64,000 nucleotides of DNA from Blastomussa wellsi (GCA_947652115.1 OX393567.1:21514706-21578705); one strand, 5' to 3'. Positions 36,801 through 48,640 are shown, numbered from the stretch's first letter. The notes: generated by a model from the sequence alone, not told the origin. Numbers and translations: made by a program.

Positions 36801-39800
36801 CCTCAAGACATGTGCTCTGCGACCAGCTGGTATTTATGGAGAGGGTGAATTGAGACATTTACCTAGAATTGTGGTAAGTTGAAATATAATAAGTAATGAT
36901 CCAGATAAGAACTGTAGCATTTTCTATTGTTCTGCGGCAATACGCTTTCCCCACATTCAAATGGTTGTGTTTTCATATAGAGAATGTATCAACCGATGGA
37001 AAGCAGGTTTATGAAATAAAACGCATTTAAACTCTGTTTTGAAAGGTAATTTCCTTTGTGTTAAAACATTTCAACCAATCACAACAGTCATAAACAAAGA
37101 CAATGAAAGCTTCCAATTTTCCAATGTTCCCCACATAGGATTACTGTGGTATTTAGACTCAGAAGAGATTTTGTTGCAAGGAAGATAGTTGATCAATTAC
37201 GGATAAATATATATACAGCTACCTGAAGTTTTGGTAGTTTTTGCTGAATAAGCCAATCAGAAGTACGATATAACAACAGCAAAGTTGCGCAAAAGTTAGC
37301 ACCTTTTTGCATTCCTTGCCGCGTGGTGCTATCCTTCTTATATGGACTGTTACTTAAATTTTCTTTTGCCTAATTAATGTATAAAAGCCATTACCAAAAT
37401 TTCTGGAAGTTAAAAAAATGTAATGTAATGCGGAAAGAGTTAAAAATCCAAAAAACTAAGTATAATTACATACTGTTGGTTGAAATATCATTGATAATGT
37501 TTTAAGAGTAGCAACCCTAGGCCTTTTCCTTTCCGATTCAGCAGTCTCTTTATGTTAGTTTCAAATGGTTAGCTTAAGTCTGTACTATTTATGCATATAT
37601 CTTGTAACAAAATGAAAATTTTCTCAATATGCAGTTGAATCCCAATAACTCAGACTCAAAAACTTAGAATTAAGCACAGAATTTCCAGAGGCCAATGTTA
37701 GATGCAGTGTTTTCTTGTCATTTTGTTTGCTACTTGTCATTGTTTTTTCAATCCTCTCATAATAACAGTAATGAGAGTAAAAACGTAATTTCTAACGATT
37801 GAGAGGTTTGCGGGTTGTTTTGGGATGTGCCAGGACTATGTTAAGCATTTGGCAGAGGAATTAGGTCATTCATTTCACTTGCTTTTCTTTTTGGGTCATT
37901 TTTGTTTTGTTGAAAAATCTTCTTTAGTTCTGTGCAATAGTTTAATTTACTACAGTGGGTAGTTTATTCAGTGCTACCCTTTCCTCAAGGACTTGTTGTG
38001 CTGTTGCATTAGATGAGTAATACGTTTTCCTCATATTTTTGGCCACTGCTTAAAAGGGTGTTTTTGGTTGTTTTTGGTATCTGGGGTAGCACAGGTTCTA
38101 TTGTTTTAGAACCAATAGTTGTTATTTTTTCAATGTTCCTGATTATAGGATACACTGTGCATCAGATGACTGACTGACGCATCTTAAATATAGTTAGTGT
38201 AGTCAGAATACGATTTAGGCTGCTGGAGAGGCTAATTAAACTCATCGACCTCTGCTTTCATGTTTATGCAAACTAGGGATGTATTTCAACTTCTCACCTG
38301 TATGCCACATGAAGCCAGACATTATGAAATCAATGTTTGAGTTTTGAATTAATTTACCATTTGAACGTTGAAATCTTGTGCCAGGATTACTCTTACTAGA
38401 AATTATGTTTATCATGCTGTAAATGCAGTCATAATTATATGAAATCATGATTTTTTGTGAACAAAAACCTGTGAATACCTTATATTATATTATCTGTGAG
38501 CTTCTTGTTGAGGAAGTTTTCAGTCTGTCTATGTCAAATCCCTATGAGCAAAATAATGTCAAATAGACATCATTGGGAGCTCCAGGCTGAGAATTCACAG
38601 TAATGTGTGTGCTGACCTTACAAGGACAGGGAACACACAGATACAGGTGCACAACTTACAATTTGTTTGCTCACATTTTTAGTCATACGTGGAGAGAGGA
38701 CTTTTTGTTTTCACTTATGGCCAGGGCGACTCAGTTGTTGACTTTGTTCATGTTAATAATTTGGTTGAAGCTCATATTTTGGCAGGAAAAGCTCTCATGG
38801 AGGCTGACTCGATAGCTGTGAGTAGCCAGAATATCCTAGCATTTATTGGTTGTTATGCATTTAACCCATTGACTCCTGGAGATTTTTGAAAAAACGTGTT
38901 TTCTAGACATTCTGAACATTTTCTAGTCAGTTATAGGCTAAACATGCTTTAAATTTCTCTAAAATGCATTTTCAAAATAAAGACATGCCAGGTTTTTTAC
39001 TAGCATCACATTTAATGCCATTTTAGCTTGGGCATGCGGGCATGAGTTTTTGGACGAGAAAGTGACCCACCTGTTCAGGCTTTTCGATTTCTTTATTTTT
39101 CGCTTTTCCTTTCTCCTTTCCTCATATCTTTTTTATGCTTTTGTTGGCCTTTTACTGGGCTTGCTTTCGGTTCAAGAATTGCCACGAAAGCATCAATGGG
39201 ACAGGAAATACTTAACATGGAGTAGCCAAGGGTAAGTGAGGGAAATTTTCCCCCTAGTTTTTGGCGGAAATTTCTAAGCGTTTTCATGCATATTTAAAGC
39301 TCCATTAGCCCAATCTAATATCACTGGGTATCATTGGAAAGCTCTTTCCCTCCTGCAGAACTGTGGTAAATGGGATTCCTATTTTGCTCAAAGCTGATGT
39401 CGTCAGAAGCGGAACAAAGGTCAAGGTCTGCCACTGCCGGTTATGGCTGGTTTAGGAGTCAGTGGGTTAATAATCTTTTGCAACAGAATAAATGCTAGGA
39501 TTCTAATGGTCAGTTTGCAGATAATAAACAATTGCATGGAGATTTCGTCTCTTATGGGAAAACTGTTATATGGAATTTATGTTTTAAAGGACAATTTTCA
39601 TCCAGCCATTGGTAGTTACCTGACCATGTGACATGAAATAAAAATATGGTTTACGATCTGTGTGGGAGGCGTGGTGTACTCATTGTGCTCGCCTCTGGAT
39701 CGAGCAGTCCAGGTTCAAGCCCTGGCCGGGGACATCGTGTTGTGTTCTTGGGCAAGACACTTTTCTCTCACAGGGCCTCTCTTCACCCAGGTGTACAAAT

Positions 39801-42800
39801 GGGTACCAACAAATTTACTGCTGGGGGGTAACCTTGCGATGGACTAGCATCCCATCCAGGGGGAATAGCTTCATGCTATGGAAACCGGAGAAAAGTGCTG
39901 GTCTGATGTGCCACTTGGCCTCGAACACAGACTTAACTTTACCTTACCTTATAACACTTACTTTCGCTTCTGAACAAGAGTGTTACTATTCCTCCTTGAC
40001 TTCAGCCATGATTACTGGTAATCATATTTCTTTAGTTATTATTTCAAGGTATGAATATTGTCCAACAAATCTATTAATCTATTTAATTTTAATCATTTCG
40101 TAATATTCCAGGCGGGAGAAGCATATTTTATATCTGATGACTCACCAATCAACAATTTTGAGTTCTTCAGACCTTTAGTAAGTCACAGTGTTTATATTTT
40201 TGTTTGTGCATGCTATGCTTATGTCAAGATAATATGAGTGGGAGACATGTTGGCCATATATCAAGTATATTGGGTAGTTCTGAAAGAATTTTGGGCTTAG
40301 GTTTTGAAAGTATCCATGGGATCAAACACAGTTCCGATAAAAGAGACCAAGGACCTGAATATTCTCCCTTAGGGATAATGGGGAAGAAAGGTGGCAAGTA
40401 CCATGATCCAAGAAAATGTAAGCTTGTAGAGTGGTTTTCAACTGATTGTCAAAAGAATTACTTTGGTTTTTCATTACTATGCTCAGTGATCGGTAAAAGA
40501 TCTTGTGTTACTTTCTCAACCAACCATTCATAACAGAAGTAAGACCAAAGCCAATGACTCATGTTTTCCTGCGCTTTGTGTCGGCTACGCATTTTTTGTG
40601 TTGGCTACATGTAATTATGTCAAGTTTTGATTGGATCACTGGTTTGTCTCCGGCCTTTCTGAATGGACACAGTACGGTACTTTCTTTGGTTTTGGTTTTA
40701 TGACACTCGATTATTTAAACTCTCTCTAATTCTACTAGTCCACTTGAAGTGTGGCAATTTGTTTTGGAAGGGTAGGAGCATTGTTCCTGTTTTCATTCTA
40801 TTGTTCTCTCAAAGGGTATAGTGATCCCATTCATGTGAGACCTTTGGAGAGATGCTGCGGGACCCCAAGGGGAAATTAGGGAAAGGAAAGTGCACTCCTC
40901 CTTCCTGTTTAATTAATTGTTCCCCAGTCTTTCTTTCTCTTGGTGCTATCCCTAACTAGAGAGTCTGGACAGCTTATTACCTAGAGAAAAGCCAATAAGA
41001 GCATTATTAACAATTAATACAAGAACTGTATTAAACAAAGGTAACCATGATTTTATTTGTATTGTTTTAAACTGTTTAAGTAATGAAATGATATGTGTAG
41101 AGGACACCACTCAGAAAAAAAATTGTGTTCCCAGATTCTTCTGCTCTCTTGTGACATTTTTAGTGACAGCAAGTTTCTATTATTTTGCCATTACAGGTTG
41201 AAGGTTTGGGATACACCTTTCCAAAATTAAAGTTACCAATCACTCTAATCTACATGCTAGGTAAGTTGGATTCCTTTTTGAGTTATTTTTTTGAAAAAAT
41301 AACTCTTAGTCGGCGTACGGACGTATGTCACTATTCAGTGGATGGATGGGTGGACGAGCGATGTATTTCACACCAATCAGACCGGCGGCTTTGGGTTGAG
41401 GGATTGTTTTTCAATTGCGGTTAGTTGTGAATAAGAGCCATGTTGAATTTTAAAATGTTTCTGACTGAAGTAACGATAGCTTTAATTTTGGTTAAATTTG
41501 AAGTTGCGGATGCACGCAGCTTCCTATTTCTCGGAGATGAGTTGTTTGAAATCAGTAGAGCTGAGAGATCAGACATGATCAGAGACTTTGCTTCAGGACA
41601 TAGTAGATGTCATATGGCATTTAAGAATTTGAAGTTAGGGAGACCACATACTCAAGAACGCAGGGTACAGTAATTCCGGAGAAACAGCTTTCATTGCATA
41701 CGCACCAGCTCTGGTAAATATTTCACAAACCGTTCGTAATTAAATATCGTAACAACCAGAAAACAAGGTACTAACTGTACTACGTTTAAAAAACCCTTTC
41801 GAAAGATATATTTTTCAATTTGATCCGTTTATTGTCTTTCGATAAAATACTTTGGTGCGTGTTTAATAAATCACAATATATGACGCTTTGTGTTGAAAAT
41901 CAGCGATGCAGAAAAACAAAGTATCATGTTTCAACATTTCGAATTAAAACAAAAGTATCATATTACAAATAAACAATAGTATCGCGTTACCGCTGTCAAG
42001 AGAAGGCTAGGAATCACGTTTGGTGTTGCATTCTGCACTGTCCTGGAGTCTCTGAGTTTTTCATTTTCAGAATTGGCATTTAGTCACAACAAGCGGTAGG
42101 TAGGTGTCTTCACAACATTGTAATGCTGTGTAGTAATAAGTAGTGTTAAAGAAGATAGTTTAAAAGCATTGATATCTTTTAAAGATTTGTGGTATGGAAT
42201 CCCTCAAATATTGCTGCAGACTTTTTGGCGGCAAGTGTAACCGCAAAGTAATCAAATTAGACTTTTAGGCGTCACACCCAAGTTATGCGTGGTTCAATTT
42301 TCCCTGTAACTATCCCCCCCGGGAACCCCCGGGACAAGTCCAGCCCTTTCGGCCCGGGGTGGGGAATTGTTTTAAAGCGGTCTAGATGTTGTCCCTGGCG
42401 GTGGCAGGGTGGGGCAAATCTAAATTACTTTCTCGATGTTCTTCCTAGCACGTCACTTATCGGTTGACACAATTGTGGCATACCGCGCGAAGGAGATTGC
42501 CTATTTCCAGGGAAAACTTTTACTTAGTTGAGTAATAATAAGCAATCCTGTCGATGCGAGAATTTCACCGTCAAACAAGTAGTAAAAACAAAAAATTGGT
42601 TAGGGAAGGGGGGTCTTGACCCCGACCCTCCCCTGGATCTGCCACTGAGTTGTAATCATTAATTTAAGTTTCCTTTTCAGCATTCATAACAGAGTTGGTG
42701 CACTCAGTGGTTGGAAAGTATATTTATAACTTTCAGCCATTCCTTACAAGAACAGAGGTAATTAATCAAAGTACAAAATATTAAATTATCATGTAAAAAC

Positions 42801-44066
42801 GTGAATAATTTCTGCCAATACCAAGTAACAACGTTTGCTTATCCAGGACCCCCTTCCACAAGAGTTGCCTTTTAGTGGGAGGCACACTAGCTTACTTCTG
42901 AAAACGAAGCACCCAAAATTTGGTCCAAAGGTGACTCGAACACTTTCAGAAACTGCTACAGTTATGTATGAGAAATATGGTATAACAAGGAACGATTACA
43001 AAAGCTTATCAATAAAGGGCAAAATTACTGAGCGCTGATTGGTTGAGAGAGAGGGCATTTTTTCTTAATCAAGGGCATTTTTAGTAATCAAGAGAGGGCA
43101 TGATTACCTGTTAATGATTGGCTAATCCGTTAATTGCCGTAGCGCTAAACAGGCTTCCCAGATAAAAATAGACTGCGCGCGTGATTTTCTTTCGTATAAA
43201 TTTTGCCCTTTATTGATAAACAAGTAATCCCATGAGACCTCGTACTATTAAGGATTAATTGCACTTGAGTTTTCAAAATTTTCCAAATTGCCCTCGTCGC
43301 TTCACGACTCGGGCAATTTTGGAAAATTTTGAAAACTCTCGTGCAATTAATCCTTAATAGTACTTGGCCTCATGTGATTACCTATACAAATATTATTTCA
43401 TGCATCTGTGACCCTTTGTTTTCCAAAACAGTCATTCCTAGTTTAGCCACCGGAGCAGCAAAACAATTTCCTTGCTTCCCGCTAATTTAGCCACCCTGGA
43501 AACATAAAACGAAGCAATGTTTCCGCCTTTAACTTTATATCCCACTGGTGTAACCTGGTAATGGCTTCATTCTCAATTTGAGGGTGTGAGCTCAGGGTGC
43601 TTCATTCTTGAGTTCAAGTGCTTTGGTCTTCTTTTTCGAATGCTTTGTTTTCGTTACTACCCACTTATACCCTTATCACATTTCCTTTCTCCTCCTTATT
43701 AAACAAAAGGCTGTGAGTTAACCTACAATGGTCTAGCATCCCATGAAGGGGGCGGGGGAGTAGTGGCAATGTATGGGTTCTTTAATTCACTGAAACTTTC
43801 TCTTTACTTTATGCAAGGTGTATAAGACGGCTGTAACACATTACTTTAGTATGAAGAAAGCCCACGATCATCTTGGTTACAATCCAAGGAAATTCTCACT
43901 GGATGGAGTAATAGAAAATTTCAGAAAGAATGGTCATGGGAGACAGAAGCATCCTTCTAGACTTCTATATCATTTGGTCAATATTGTTATAGGAATTTTG
44001 TTTGCCTGTCTACTTCTGGCTTGGCTGCCCAGAGTAGATACCTGCCAAGTTGTCAGTAATTTCTAG
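30852..44066 (+). CDS. SDR42E1: SDR42E1-type short-chain dehydrogenase, 11 coding exons, complete
   Basis: Extended short-chain dehydrogenase of the 3-beta-HSD-like group; substrate not known from sequence. Exons: 30852-31031, 33379-33480, 33869-33926, 34289-34404, 34735-34810, 36791-36873, 38683-38817, 40112-40177, 41197-41260, 42681-42757, 43818-44066. They join in phase to 401 codons (human SDR42E1 is about 393). The NAD(P) motif is TGGGGYFG at 18-25, the catalytic pair is Tyr157/Lys161 (YSRTK), and [10 protein letters not shown] precedes it. ALRPAGIYG is near 186 and [11 protein letters not shown] near 226. A hydrophobic segment at about 369-389 ([20 protein letters not shown]) would anchor the C-terminus in a membrane. 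ATG at 30852 (CAATATGGCGG, YY1-like) is preferred because it starts the conserved protein. An AATAAA at 44073 lies right after the stop; another is at 44871. Introns are rich in inverted-repeat elements. Confidence 0.94.
31055..31337. repeat. terminal-inverted-repeat element, 283 bases
   Basis: Left end 'tgcacctatcaatgttaag' with CCCGAGG mirrors right end CCTCGGG with 'cttaacattgataggtgca'. G- and C-homopolymers sit just inside the ends. SDR42E1 intron 1, starting 23 bases after the exon 1 donor. Confidence 0.8.
31352..31506. repeat. terminal-inverted-repeat element, 155 bases
   Basis: Left 'gggtgcgttcc' with 'ggtgatccggatc' mirrors right 'gatccggatcacc' with 'ggaatgcaccc'. The central 'aaggcgcc' pairs with 'ggcgcctt'. 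It lies only 14 bases from the previous element. Confidence 0.8.
32150..32520 (-). mobile_element. LINE reverse-transcriptase C-terminal fragment, frameshifted and deleted
   Basis: On minus, about 32510-32465 reads [20 protein letters not shown]. In another frame, about 32440-32370 reads [19 protein letters not shown] then CWRMTE. Near the end [19 protein letters not shown] is followed by HASQHNGHE and a stop. This order resembles the tail of RTE/CR1-like endonuclease-RT polyproteins, with the part between CWRM and the end mostly deleted. SDR42E1 intron 1. Confidence 0.75.
32578..32765 (+). repeat. dispersed 'gagac' repeat, second copy
   Basis: Motifs 'cagcgagactagcattttt', 'gagaccaagac' and 'gactgtgagacccacgaa' occur in the same order as at 24135-24355. 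SDR42E1 intron 1. Confidence 0.6.
34625..34652. repeat. (AAT)n microsatellite
   Basis: About nine units of a trinucleotide 'ataataata' tract in SDR42E1 intron 4. Confidence 0.9.
35230..35924. repeat. terminal-inverted-repeat element, 695 bases
   Basis: Left end 'cactaaactgttagcaccc' is mirrored by 'gctttaacagtttagtg'. The arms continue through 'gaaaaaacgatc' / 'gatcgttttttc' and 'gtgacca' / 'tgggtcac' for about 80 bases. No transposase is seen. The 106-codon frame inside is not conserved with anything I know. SDR42E1 intron 5. Confidence 0.8.
35980..36484. repeat. TTAA-flanked inverted-repeat element, 505 bases
   Basis: Left 'aagtgcctatgacagattt' and 'tttgcctgttcgaatct' mirror right 'agattcgaacaggcaaa' and 'aaatctgttataggcactt'. 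TTAA lies at both ends (35976-35979, 36485-36488). A minus-strand frame of 196 codons runs through it and past its left end; it has no recognisable domain. It follows the previous element by about 55 bases. Confidence 0.75.
38865..39466 (-). mobile_element. piggyBac-like non-autonomous element, copy 3
   Basis: Between TTAA 38861-38864 and 39467-39470, with ends CCCATTGACTCC and GGAGTCAGTGGG. It is in reverse orientation relative to copies 1 and 2. The shared frame is open for 64 codons on minus (39287-39093). It starts only 48 bases after the SDR42E1 exon 7 donor. Confidence 0.85.
39655..39960 (+). repeat. CORE-SINE-like element, best copy
   Basis: The tRNA-like head has 'gtgtactcattgtgctcgcc' and box B 'caggttcaagccctgg'. 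The body follows as 'ttgggcaagacacttt', 'cctctcttcacccag' and 'gtgtacaaatgggtacc', then the tail 'tagcatcccatccaggggg'. The body closely resembles the GGGCAAG...CACTT...CCTC...AAATGGG arrangement of the MIR/CORE-SINE superfamily. SDR42E1 intron 7. Confidence 0.75.
43005..43220. repeat. terminal-inverted-repeat element, 216 bases
   Basis: 'cttatcaataaagggcaaa' mirrors 'ttttgccctttattgataa'. The inside carries repeated 'agagagggcat'/'aagggcattttt' blocks. SDR42E1 intron 10. Confidence 0.8.
43224..43381. repeat. near-perfect hairpin element, 158 bases
   Basis: Arms: 'gtaatcccatgag' / 'ctcatgtgattac', 'gtactattaaggattaattg' / 'caattaatccttaatagtac', and 'ttttcaaaattttccaaatt' / 'aattttggaaaattttgaaa', with a loop near 43297. 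It begins four bases after the previous element. Confidence 0.85.
43715..43800 (+). repeat. CORE-SINE-like tail fragment
   Basis: 'aacctacaatggtctagcatcccat' with a following G-rich block matches the tail of the 39655-39960 element. It ends just before the last SDR42E1 exon at 43818. Confidence 0.45.
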
Positions 44067-45004
44067 AACCATAATAAATGTGTTATTTTTTGAGAGGGGA
44101 TCTCTTGTTCTTCCAGATAACAAGACCAGCATTTTGCTTATTCAGTCATGGCTGTGGCTTAAATTGTCTTTTCATCCCATGCAAAATTTTTGCCTAGATC
44201 TCACCAAGATCTCTCAATCTGTGCGAGATCGCCAAGGTTTTGCCAAGATCTGGCTGAGAACGTCGACCAAAATGCCAAGATCACGGTGAGATCTCACCAA
44301 TGCCAAGATCTCACCACAGATCAACAAGATTCATGGCAAGATCTTGGCAAGCCATATGAAAATCCTGGTGGCCAAAAGCTCGCCGAGAATCTCTGCGAGA
44401 TCTTGCCAAAATCTCAGCAAAAATTTTGTACTGGATATTTCTACTTACTCTATCTTGCTTTGGGTCAGTAAAACATCAAGGACTGCACATATTAGACAGG
44501 GACTGTACTGGCAAGGCTCGGATAAAAACCCACCGTATGAGGGGCATTGGCACATGGCACCACGCCGAGGGGTGCCTCATGCCTGTACTGCAAGGTGAAC
44601 ATTGTTCTGGGATAATGTCCTGGGGCCAAGTAATGCAGTGGTGAGTAACAAATGTCCCCTCCCTACCATTAGCCAAAAAAATTCTCCCAAGTTGCCTTGC
44701 CCAAATTTTCTCATGCTGCCCAAAAAATCTAATTTGCCCAAAATTTGGGGGGGGGGGGGGCTGCATACTTTTTAACGTTTTTTTTTACATTTTTGACCGT
44801 GAAAAGTCAATTATTGCAAGTAAGTATTGTTGACATAGAGACTTATCAAAAGTATTAACTATTACGTCAAAATAAAAAGTTGATCTTCTCATTATCACTG
44901 TTACATGTCAGGCATTTTAGGTTTTGTGGTGATGTAACTCCTTCTGACAGATTTGCTTGCTCCTATCTTACAGCAGGAAGTTGTCCAGTGTTTTTTGTTT
45001 TGGG
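44067..45004. other. spacer between SDR42E1 and the glycosyltransferase gene
   Basis: The two genes converge here. Positions 44195-44420 are a degenerate array of 'gccaagatct'-like words (at least eight, in both full and partial form). A G tract of 16-18 bases is near 44745. No exon was recognised on either strand. Confidence 0.5.
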
Positions 45005-47798
45005 TCAGGATGAATCTTTCCCAATTTTCTTGACTGCCTGTGGTCTTTTCATGTACCAGATTGTGTTACTTGGTTTTCTTCTTCGTTTAACAGCCAAGTA
45101 AAAAGGGGAGTGACCCTTGTTCATCTCCTCAGGCCGATGACTCCGAAATTCTTTGAAGAGCTTTACTATTAGAAAGCTTTGGCTGGAATGTTCACTGGTT
45201 TGTGCTAAAAGATTTGATGCTTGATGTGACATTGAACTGCTTGCAGCCCTCATAATGAGCCTTTCATTGCCAGTTGTTGGGTCCTTTTCCAAGGATACGT
45301 CACCCCATTTGAGGTCTCGACTTTCAAGTTGAGTGCAAAAGCCAAACATTTGACCAAGATGCCACCAAATTTGTCTTTGTAATATGGCTGGATCATAGCT
45401 TTCTAACCTTCTTCTTTTAATCTGTAAGTTATCTGCTGCTTTTGCAGCAGAGAGAGGTCGTTTGCTTTTGCTGTGAGTAGCTCCTTCATTTGAATTGCTG
45501 ACTTGTTGTCTGCACATGTTCTCCTTGTTAGACTCGGCCTCTTCAGCTGTGTTAACAAAGATATTATTTATTAAAACATTTAGATTTATAATATACCAAA
45601 CATAGTATTGGCCATTTTTATACTAGAGGACACTGGATAATGTGCCTGGAAGGATAGTGCATCCTCGTGTATAAAGATGGGCCTAGCCTGTGAACACGCT
45701 CTGGGGGTGGGTCAAGGATAGTTGGGCTTATATGATGCCAAACTGCCCCCGACCCACCCCCATCTAGCCAGAGCCTGCTTGCAGGCTAAGAAAGAGGGGC
45801 CAAAACAACACATCCGTCTAGATGAAGTATATTTTGTAGTTTGTCATTCAAGGCACTTTGAAATGCTACAAAGATAATGCCCCATGTACCTGTCTTTGTG
45901 CCAAAGGATGTATTATCTGATCAGTTTCATTTGTCCATGCCCACTAACTGCAACGTGACTTAGTTGCTAACTCTCCTCTGGGAGGATATGGCCATTGTTG
46001 TTACATAACTCTAACATAATATTATACCTGTATAACAAAAGCCTTTGGTTGTCTGCTTACTAAAGCTAGGCTTTAACTATAATAATTAAATGTGTGTTGT
46101 GAGCCATTTTCATCATTGATTATTAACCAGACATTGATTATGGTAAATAATTAACAATAACTGCCATAAAAATATGAAAATCCGTTGTTTGGGGTGTTAG
46201 CTCTTCATTAAACCTCCTTGCTAGTTATTTCAGCACTTGGGATGCCTGACAAGTGTGAGAAATAATAATGGCTAATGCATCAATATACTTCTCTTGTGTT
46301 CTTAAACATCATTTGTAACTAACAAATTAATAATGAACTCAAGCTGACAAGTGGTGATGCATGCACTTCAAAGTGAAGATAACTTTTGGGTTGGAAATTT
46401 TGATGCAGGTTTATTTTGGATCTAAAATTTCAGGCTTGTGTATTTTTTTTTGGTTTTGCAATATCAAGCTCTGTTAGACCCTCCTGTCATGTATAATGCA
46501 AGTACCCCCCCCCCCTCCCCAGGAAAGATCAAAGGGACCTCTGCTTACAGGGTGCACATAAATGTACCTGCAAAAAGATCCTCTATCATCCTTTTAAAGT
46601 TGTCACATTCAGTGCTCCAAGGATATGCAACTCTGTAGTTCTCTCGCAGACGAATAGCATTTTCAGATCTCTCTTGAGAACTCTGGAAGGCTGACTCCTT
46701 GATTCTCCTAGCCCATTCCTCTGGATCATCAGAAGAAACAACAACATGCCTTCCATTTTCCACCTTCTGATAAAGAGTTGTAGAAATTCCAGACTGCCTG
46801 GAAATAAGAACGGGAATGCCCGCAGAAATGGCTTCCAAGGCGACCAAGCCAAACCCTTCAGCACGTGAAGGCAGAGCAACCAAATGTGCTTGACATAACA
46901 TCTTCTTCAGTTCTGCTTGATCACAATAACGGCGAATGGTCAGTTGATCCCTTGTGATTTTTGTTTTCCTTCGAAACCATCTCTCCATTTTCCTTTGTTT
47001 GCCAGGTGGTGAACCAACAACTGTTAGTTTGAATCTTTCGCCCAGAGAAGCAATTGCTTTTGCAATGATGTCAAATCCTTTAACTCTGATATCTTCTAAG
47101 GTGACTCGGCCAAACACAAAGACATTGAACTGCTCAGTTAGAAAACAGTCTTCATTCACATAACAGTTGAGCTCGGGAAAATGGCGCACTTGTTGGCCTG
47201 AAAAACTATCAAAAATTCCAGGCGTGATACAATTTACGTCTTTAATTGGAAGACATGTATTGTATTTGGACTGTAGCGAAGAACCCACGCCAACAACCAC
47301 ATCGGCCACTTCACAAAGCTCAAGCTCACGCTTGTGCTTGTCTTCGTTGTCGTCTATCGTATCTTCCGTCGGCCTTTTTGATTTTTTGTGTTTACCAAGG
47401 TCTTCACAAAAGACGTGAACGAATTGTATCCATTTACAATTTGTACTGTTCTTTATAAAATAGGCTGGAACTCCCAACTTTCTTCCGTGGCCTACCACAA
47501 CGTCAAGACGATGTAAATTGGGCGGTATTTTTAACCACTCTATAGGGTCGGTTGATCCAGGCACTTTCTGAGCAGTGATTAATTCCACTCCTTGTCTTCT
47601 GGCATCTTCTCTGTCCAAATCATCGCTTTGCGAGACGTAGCAGTGAACCTTAAGGATATCACTTTGTTTATTTGACAAATTAGCAGCGAGTTCTCTGTTG
47701 AAAGTGGACAAACCACCCTTTGAAGATTTCCACTCGTCGCAGAGAAACAACACATTGATACGTTCAGAATTACGGTCTGTCTGTTCAAAATCCATCAC
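45005..47798 (-). CDS. GT-B glycosyltransferase, with a possible second exon carrying a Crypton-type domain
   Basis: The main exon starts at ATG 47798 and reads as a GT4-type (Glycos_transf_1) enzyme: VLFLCDEWKSSKGG at 16-29 (donor loop Gly28-Gly29), FGRVTLEDIRVKGFD at 229-243, and the EX7E motif Glu314-Glu322 in SRAEGFGLVALEA. Read through, it stops at 46545 after 417 codons. A strong donor at 46568 (TTTGCAG|gtacat) joins in phase to an acceptor at 45547 (aacacag|CTGAAG), giving an exon 45546-45005 and a 590-codon product. That exon has a basic linker and then QIWWHLGQMFGF...LKWGDVSLEKDP...SPFYLAVKRRRKPS...WYMKR, resembling the DUF3504/Crypton tyrosine-recombinase domain of KIAA1958- and ZMYM-like proteins, but it stops before the C-terminal catalytic part. 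Donor, acceptor and phase are seen; that the splice is used is inferred. Confidence 0.75.
45684..45788. repeat. short inverted-repeat element ('AGCCTG' family)
   Basis: 'tagcctgtgaacacgctct' mirrors 'agagcctgcttgcaggcta', with an inner 'gggggtgggtc' / 'gacccacccc' pair. It lies inside the possible intron of the glycosyltransferase gene. Related to 29372-29489. Confidence 0.75.
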
Positions 47799-48425
47799 GA
47801 AAACTCTTTTTCATGCAATCTTGTAACATCTAGTGCGTTTTCTAGGTTCGTTTGTTGGTTTTTTAATACGCAAGAAATTAATCGTTCCTCTCTCTATCTT
47901 TGGAAACACCAAAAAAAAAATTGTGCAAAAGAAATGTATTTTATAATTCCCTCCAAATGCTCGAGGATTGGCTAACGCACTTCTGACGTCAGAGATATAC
48001 CATTTTTGGAAATCTCGTTCCTAGGTTCCACGCTCTCATATTCAGATGAGGGCCCAATAATTGGCCCAATATCGTTCCCAGCCACATTGCCTGATTTCAT
48101 ACGGGGGGACTGGTAGCGAAATCCGTATATTATGGGATTATTCAACCAAGACCAACATAGTCAGAAAATACACACCCAGCATTACAAAATCGGTACGTTT
48201 GGTGTTAATCAGGACAACAATGAAGGAGATATAGCCATTCAAAAACTTGAAAATTTACTAAGAAATGTATGGATTGCCGGACACTTTGTCCGGACTCCAT
48301 ATATTTCTTAGTAAATTTTGGAGTTTTTGGTTGGCTGTATCTCGTTCAATATTAGACCGATAAGCACCAAACTTTAGGATCTTGTAAAGCTCGGTGTGCT
48401 CTTTCCGAGTAGGTGGGTCTTGTTC

Positions 48426-48640
48426 ATTCTCGTCTCCAGTGCCACTTGTCCCTCTTAGCCGGCTTGGCCTGGGGCACGAGGAACAAGGGGCTCTGGGGAC
48501 ACACGATTTGATTCGCTGAAATCAAACAAAGTTAGTCCAAAAACATCAGCCGTTTTAAAATCCTTTATCGTTAGCACGTTTGAAACGGCTGATGTGATTG
48601 GACTTCCTTTGTTTGATTTCAGCGAATCAAATCGCGAATC
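48426..48640. repeat. partial copy of the 23461-type inverted-repeat element
   Basis: Shares 'ggcctggggcacgaggaac', 'gctctggggaca' and 'aacggctgatgtgattgga' with 23461-23747. The right terminus is missing. Confidence 0.7.
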
